The notes under the pieces are model-generated. The model worked only from the letters and a program-made list of their open reading frames with translations, did not search any database and was not told where the DNA came from. From NCBI GenBank assembly GCA_944384995.1, contig CALWVN010000002.1, forward strand, positions 62,001 to 126,000: a stretch of DNA of 64,000 bases, given 5' to 3'. Below are positions 60,718-64,000 of this stretch, in pieces. Source of the DNA: an uncultured Clostridia bacterium (GTDB taxonomy: Bacteria; Bacillota; Clostridia; Oscillospirales; Acutalibacteraceae). Made by a program: the position numbers and the translations under genes. Numbering within the stretch: the first letter of the stretch is position 1; each line of letters starts with the position of its first letter.

Positions 60718-61149
60718 ATCTCCCGTTTTGCCGCGGTCTGCAAATCGAGACAATATGCGGCAATTCGCGGATCTGCCGAGAAAGTTAAAGCTGCTGAATA
60801 TCACGTTTTGAAGAAAAAACGTGGAAAAATTTTCAGACGCCCGGAAAATCTGTACATACTGCTCAATATAATTTTGTAAATCTTCAAAAATTTCGTTGAC
60901 AAAATGCAGAATTTCTTCTATAATATAGAAAATATAATGTATAGTTGTCTGTAATTATACCCTTTTTGCTTACATTGCGACACTTGCAGGAAATTGTATT
61001 ATAAATCCGTTTTGTGCACGCAAGTGCGGATCATTCCGTTTGGAGGGGTGCGGGTCTTATATCGGAAGTGTTGCGCTTTTGATATAAACCATGTGCGTAC
61101 GGAGGGGAGTTATAATAAAAACAATAATCTAAAAAAGGAAGGACAAACT
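60718..61149 (+). promoter_or_regulatory. Promoter and about 220-nt leader of the wall-anchored protein gene
   Basis: A perfect TTGACA (60896-60901) and TATAAT (60919-60924) with a 17-bp spacer start a transcript with an unusually long leader. The leader contains TTATATC/GATATAA (about 61056-61085) flanked by GGAGGGG repeats (61041 and 61100). It does not match riboswitch classes recognisable by eye. Upstream of the promoter (60718-60895) nothing was recognised. Confidence 0.7.
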
Positions 61150-62376
61150 ATGAAAAAGATTGTCAGCATTTTGACGGTTTTTGCTCTGGTGTGCCTGTGC
61201 GCCGTTCCGGCGTTTGCGGTAAATACCACGGCGGCGCTCACGCTTTCTGCGGACAAGACCACGGCAAACGCCGGCGATATTATCACAGTGACGGTGTCCG
61301 TGTCTGAGAATTCTAATCTTGGTGCGTTGGAGTTCAATGTGGAGTTCGACAGGACCGCATATACACCTGTTGCGAATTCTGCAACCACGCCGGTTGGGGC
61401 ATTGAACCCGACAGTGAATCTGGACTATGCAACCGGTGTGCGCTATACAGGCGCGACAGCGGGCGCGATTACAGAAGGCGGCGCTTTGCTTACATTCCAG
61501 CTCCAAGTTGTAAAACCCGGTTCTGCGTTGAGCTTGAACATTGGTTTGGCTTCTGACGGCACCACGCTGGACGGCGAAGACGTTACGGATCAGGTCGTTG
61601 CAAACTCCACAAAATCCGTGACGATTGCCTGCGGCCATGCGACGCAGTTGTCTGAAATTACAAAATATCCCACCTGCACGGAAGCGGGTAACGAGAATAT
61701 TATCTGCACAGTTTGCGGGAAAGTCGTCGGAAGCCATACCATCGCCGCTACCGGCCACACGGCGGGCGACTGGGAAGTGAAGACACCTGCCACCTGCACC
61801 GAGGCTGGCGAGGAGATCCAAAAGTGCACGGTCTGCGATGCGGAAGTGAATTCCCGCGAGATTGCTGCGCTCGGCCACGATGTGTCCGAATGGACTGTAA
61901 CGGATGAGCCTACCTGCACCGAAGAAGGCGTACAGACCGGCGTCTGCGCACGCTGCGGCGAGACGGTGACCGAACCTGTTGCGGCGCTCGGCCATGACGT
62001 TGCAGAATGGGAAGTCACCAAGGGAGCCACCTGCACCGAGGCGGGTTCCAGAACCGGCGTCTGCGCGCGCTGCGAGGAGCCCGTTACCGAAGAGATCCCG
62101 GCACTCGGGCATGACTTCGGCGAGTGGGTTGTTGTGAAGGAGGCCACTGAGACAGAGGAAGGCTCGCGCGAAAGAGTCTGCTCTGTTTGCGGCGAAAAAG
62201 AGACCGAAGTGATCCCCGTTCTGACGACGGAAGCGGAAGAGGGTACGACCGGCACGGCGAACCCCAAGATTCCGCAGACCAGCGGCGCGGTTGCCGGCGG
62301 CATCGCAGCTGCAGCTATGCTTGCCATGGCAGCCGGCGTTGCGGCGGTCACGCTGAAGAAAAAGCGTGAAGGCTGA
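61150..62376 (+). CDS. Surface protein: cohesin-like domain, Cys repeats and sortase-like wall anchor
   Basis: This 408-residue paralogue of the protein at 58463 has a signal peptide (1-23, ending VPAFA). It shares the same cohesin-like domain (about 25-158; TLSADKTTANAGDIITVTV) and five repeats with PTCTEAG..CxxC..ALGH. The dockerin is replaced by IPQTSG, a hydrophobic stretch and KKKREG: an LPXTG-like cell-wall sorting signal (about 373-408). It should therefore be fixed to the envelope. The AAAGGAAGG ribosome binding site and consensus promoter suggest strong expression. Confidence 0.83.
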   Translation: MKKIVSILTVFALVCLCAVPAFAVNTTAALTLSADKTTANAGDIITVTVSVSENSNLGALEFNVEFDRTAYTPVANSATTPVGALNPTVNLDYATGVRYTGATAGAITEGGALLTFQLQVVKPGSALSLNIGLASDGTTLDGEDVTDQVVANSTKSVTIACGHATQLSEITKYPTCTEAGNENIICTVCGKVVGSHTIAATGHTAGDWEVKTPATCTEAGEEIQKCTVCDAEVNSREIAALGHDVSEWTVTDEPTCTEEGVQTGVCARCGETVTEPVAALGHDVAEWEVTKGATCTEAGSRTGVCARCEEPVTEEIPALGHDFGEWVVVKEATETEEGSRERVCSVCGEKETEVIPVLTTEAEEGTTGTANPKIPQTSGAVAGGIAAAAMLAMAAGVAAVTLKKKREG

Positions 62377-62405
62377 TTCGTTCTACAATCATTTCTGAAC
62401 TAAAC

Positions 62406-62440
62406 AAAAGGCGGCTGTCGCTTTGCGACAGCCGCCTTTT
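62406..62440 (+). terminator. Terminator of the wall-anchored protein gene
   Basis: A 16-bp perfect stem beginning AAAAGGCGGCTG with a TTT loop, ending in CCTTTT. Confidence 0.9.
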
Positions 62441-62474
62441 GTTCGCCGCCCGCTCTTGAAAATACAGTATAAAA

Positions 62475-62510
62475 CAAAACACGCTCGGCAGTTCTGCCGA
62501 GCGTGTTTTG
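62475..62510. terminator. Second, bidirectional terminator before the SCP2-like gene
   Basis: A 17-bp perfect stem (CAAAACACGCTCGGCAG and its complement) with a 2-nt spacer has A- and T-runs on both sides. On the minus strand it ends the SCP2-like transcript. Confidence 0.85.
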
Positions 62511-62522
62511 TAAGCGAAAGGC

Positions 62523-62849
62523 TTATTTCTTTGCAAGCTTGATGAGCGTCAGAACGGCGCCGGGGTCGCCGGAAACGGAGACCTTGCCGGTGGTGTAGGC
62601 GATGACCGGGTCCATCTTGCCTTCGAGGATCTTCATCAGATTCGTCGGCGCAACGGTCACGACCGCTTTGTTGTCGTGATAATCATACGGTTCCACATTG
62701 ACGCGACCGTCTTTGGCTTCAATATAGAAAACACCCTCGACGTTTTTGCCGAGCAGATTCACCTGAATGGCAAGCGTTCCGTTGACGGAAGAAGCGTCTG
62801 TGTTTTCATACTTTGCCTTGACCTTGGCAACGACCTGTTCGTAAGTCAT
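62523..62849 (-). CDS. SCP2 sterol-binding-domain-like protein
   Basis: This 108-residue protein has the SCP2 pattern: a beta sheet (GTLAIQVNLLG, GVFYIEAKDGRVNVEPYD), then MKILEGKMDPVIAYTTGKVSVSGDPGAVLTL, seen here as KMDPVIAYTTGKVSVSG. Such domains bind lipids or acyl-CoA. ATG 62849 has AAAGGAGG 10 bp upstream. Monocistronic. Confidence 0.85.
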   Translation of the reverse strand: MTYEQVVAKVKAKYENTDASSVNGTLAIQVNLLGKNVEGVFYIEAKDGRVNVEPYDYHDNKAVVTVAPTNLMKILEGKMDPVIAYTTGKVSVSGDPGAVLTLIKLAKK

Positions 62850-63067
62850 GGATAACTGCCTCCTTTCGTCTGCATGATTCGGGAAACGCCCCGCACTGTC
62901 GGGGCTCAAATCTATTTTAGCACAGTGCCTTTTTTCGCGCAATGCTTTTTCATCGTGAAAAAGACGGTTTTTTCGACATCCTGCGTGGAGAAGTTGTTGA
63001 AAAAACACACTGTACCGCCTTTGTGCGGTTGCAATGTGAAAGGATATGCCTTCCCGCGAGAAAGAGC

Positions 63068-63096
63068 GTGACAAAGCTTTGCTTTTATGGTACAAT
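63068..63096 (+). promoter_or_regulatory. Promoter of the alpha/beta hydrolase gene
   Basis: GTGACA (63068-63073), a 17-bp spacer and TACAAT (63091-63096), 43 bp before the ATG. The rest of the 62850-63138 gap holds no recognised gene. Confidence 0.55.
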
Positions 63097-63138
63097 ACAA
63101 TGTAATCCAAAATCCATAGTATTTTTCGGAGGTGCGGC

Positions 63139-64000
63139 ATGGCGATCATAAAGACAGAAGCGTATTTTCATTCCTCGACCGGGCAGCACAACATTCGCAC
63201 GCTCATCTGGCGTGAAGAGGAGCTGACGCCCATCGGCGTGTTCCAAATGGCACACGGCATGGCGGAGCATATCGACCGTTATGATGAGTTTGCACGCTTC
63301 CTCGCGGCCAACGGCTTTGTGGTCTGCGGGAACGACCACCTCGGACACGGCAAATCCGTCAATTCACCTGCGGATTACGGCTTCTTTGCCGATATGAACG
63401 GCGATAAGCGGCTTGTGGACGATATGCACATCCTCACAAAAATCATGAAAAAGAAGTATCCCGACCTGCCGTATTTCCTGTTCGGGCACAGCATGGGTTC
63501 TTTGTGCGCGCGGGTTTATACCGCGCACTTCGGCGAGGAGCTGAACGGCGTGATCTACTGCGGCACGGTCGAGCTGCCCGCCGCGGCAGAGGTCTTGCAG
63601 CCCGCGATCAACGCGGCGTGTGAGCGCTTTGGTCCGCGCGCGGATGTGGATAAGCTCAGCACGCTTTTCAATGCGGCGTGCAACCTCATGGCGCGGGAAA
63701 AGGGTGCGTCGCCCGTCGCGTGGCTCAGCTGCAATGTCGAAAATCAGACGGCGTATCTCGAAGACCCGCTTTGCGGCTTCCCGTTCAAGCTCGGCGGCTA
63801 TCGCGATCTGTTTGCGCTCGCGGTCGAGTGCTCGAGCCGCGAGTGGGCATCGCTTGTGCCGCAGGATTTGCCGATCATGGTAATCTCCGGCGCAAAAGAC
63901 CCCGTCGGCTTCAACGGCAAGGGCGCATTGAGCGTCGCGGACAATCTGGTGCTTGCAGGGCATGACCCGACCGTCATCCTGTATCCGGGTGACCGCCACG
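63139..64000 (+). CDS. Alpha/beta hydrolase (monoacylglycerol lipase-like), truncated by window end
   Basis: This frame begins ATG 63139 with CGGAGGTG upstream and is still open at the window end (287 codons seen). HGMAEHIDRY, NDHLGHGKS and the nucleophile elbow FGHSMGSLCA (Ser near residue 119) are typical of serine aminopeptidase S33/monoacylglycerol lipase proteins. The late MVISGAKDPVGFNGKG supplies the acid Asp, and the final PGDRH contains the expected catalytic His. No signal peptide is present. Confidence 0.9.
   Translation, partial: MAIIKTEAYFHSSTGQHNIRTLIWREEELTPIGVFQMAHGMAEHIDRYDEFARFLAANGFVVCGNDHLGHGKSVNSPADYGFFADMNGDKRLVDDMHILTKIMKKKYPDLPYFLFGHSMGSLCARVYTAHFGEELNGVIYCGTVELPAAAEVLQPAINAACERFGPRADVDKLSTLFNAACNLMAREKGASPVAWLSCNVENQTAYLEDPLCGFPFKLGGYRDLFALAVECSSREWASLVPQDLPIMVISGAKDPVGFNGKGALSVADNLVLAGHDPTVILYPGDRH

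Noticed and set aside
60930..61149. c-di-GMP riboswitch in the long leader (CACGCAAG seen)
   Set aside because: The following conserved GEMM tetraloop/receptor segments are missing; the match is too short.
1..64000. CRISPR arrays, rRNA operons, prophage or integrase genes
   Set aside because: No regularly spaced direct repeat array beyond the three 23-bp boxes, no rRNA-like sequence and no phage structural, integrase or transposase motifs were seen.

Overview
The window looks like chromosome of an endospore-forming, anaerobic, fairly GC-rich member of the Clostridia (Oscillospirales- or Christensenellales-like gut bacteria are the best guess). The evidence is sporulation genes (spoIIAA-spoIIAB-sigF, sigG-ymxH, a SpoVB/YabM-type exporter), rubrerythrin with a tiny rubredoxin, HemZ, formate-tetrahydrofolate ligase, frequent TTG starts with strong AGGAGG-type ribosome binding sites, and a cohesin/dockerin-type surface protein pair. 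No rRNA, CRISPR array, integrase, transposase or prophage gene was seen. One tRNA (Thr-CGU) is present.

Layout. 0.1-2.9 kb: a BceAB-type ABC transporter. 3.4-4.6 kb: an AT-richer DUF4143 ATPase behind a 23-bp periodic repeat. 4.7-8.3 kb: dinB, sigG, ymxH, a structured RNA candidate, an amidase-like protein and a small HTH regulator. 8.5-23 kb (minus strand): one long nearly gap-free run recJ-relA-dtd-MBL-hemZ-nucleoside kinase-spoVB-like-mazG-hup-rqcP-yhaM-DUF2804-prmA, combining DNA repair, stringent response, translation quality control and sporulation housekeeping. 23.2-30.9 kb (plus): a membrane sugar-nucleotide dehydratase, ilvE, a serine hydrolase, hflX and the spoIIA operon. 31-38.2 kb: a GH13 glucosidase, two small-molecule or membrane genes, rubrerythrin/rubredoxin, acpS-nnr-lipoprotein and nagB. 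38.3-48 kb: fhs, then the block alaS-HIT-comEC-holA-RNase M5-like-asparaginase. 48-51.8 kb: a second copy of the structured RNA, a 45-residue protein and a solitary AT-rich helicase-nuclease gene that looks horizontally acquired. 51.8-58.4 kb: nucleotidyltransferase-like, EEP phosphatase, YebC, two PH-domain membrane proteins and uxaC. 58.4-64 kb: two paralogous secreted proteins (one ends in a dockerin, the other in a sortase-like wall anchor) flanking tRNA-Thr and an acetyltransferase, then an SCP2-like protein and a truncated alpha/beta hydrolase.

Most notable: (1) two related ~270-nt elements at 7259-7523 and 48094-48370. Their long closing helices differ in sequence but stay paired, which points to a structured non-coding RNA rather than a transposon. 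(2) The paired cohesin-like/dockerin and cohesin-like/wall-anchor proteins, which suggest a minimal self-assembling surface system. (3) The single-gene SF1 helicase with a C-terminal nuclease-like domain, bounded by a consensus promoter and a 21-bp perfect terminator stem, a candidate defence gene. All functional assignments come from reading motifs; no database search was run.
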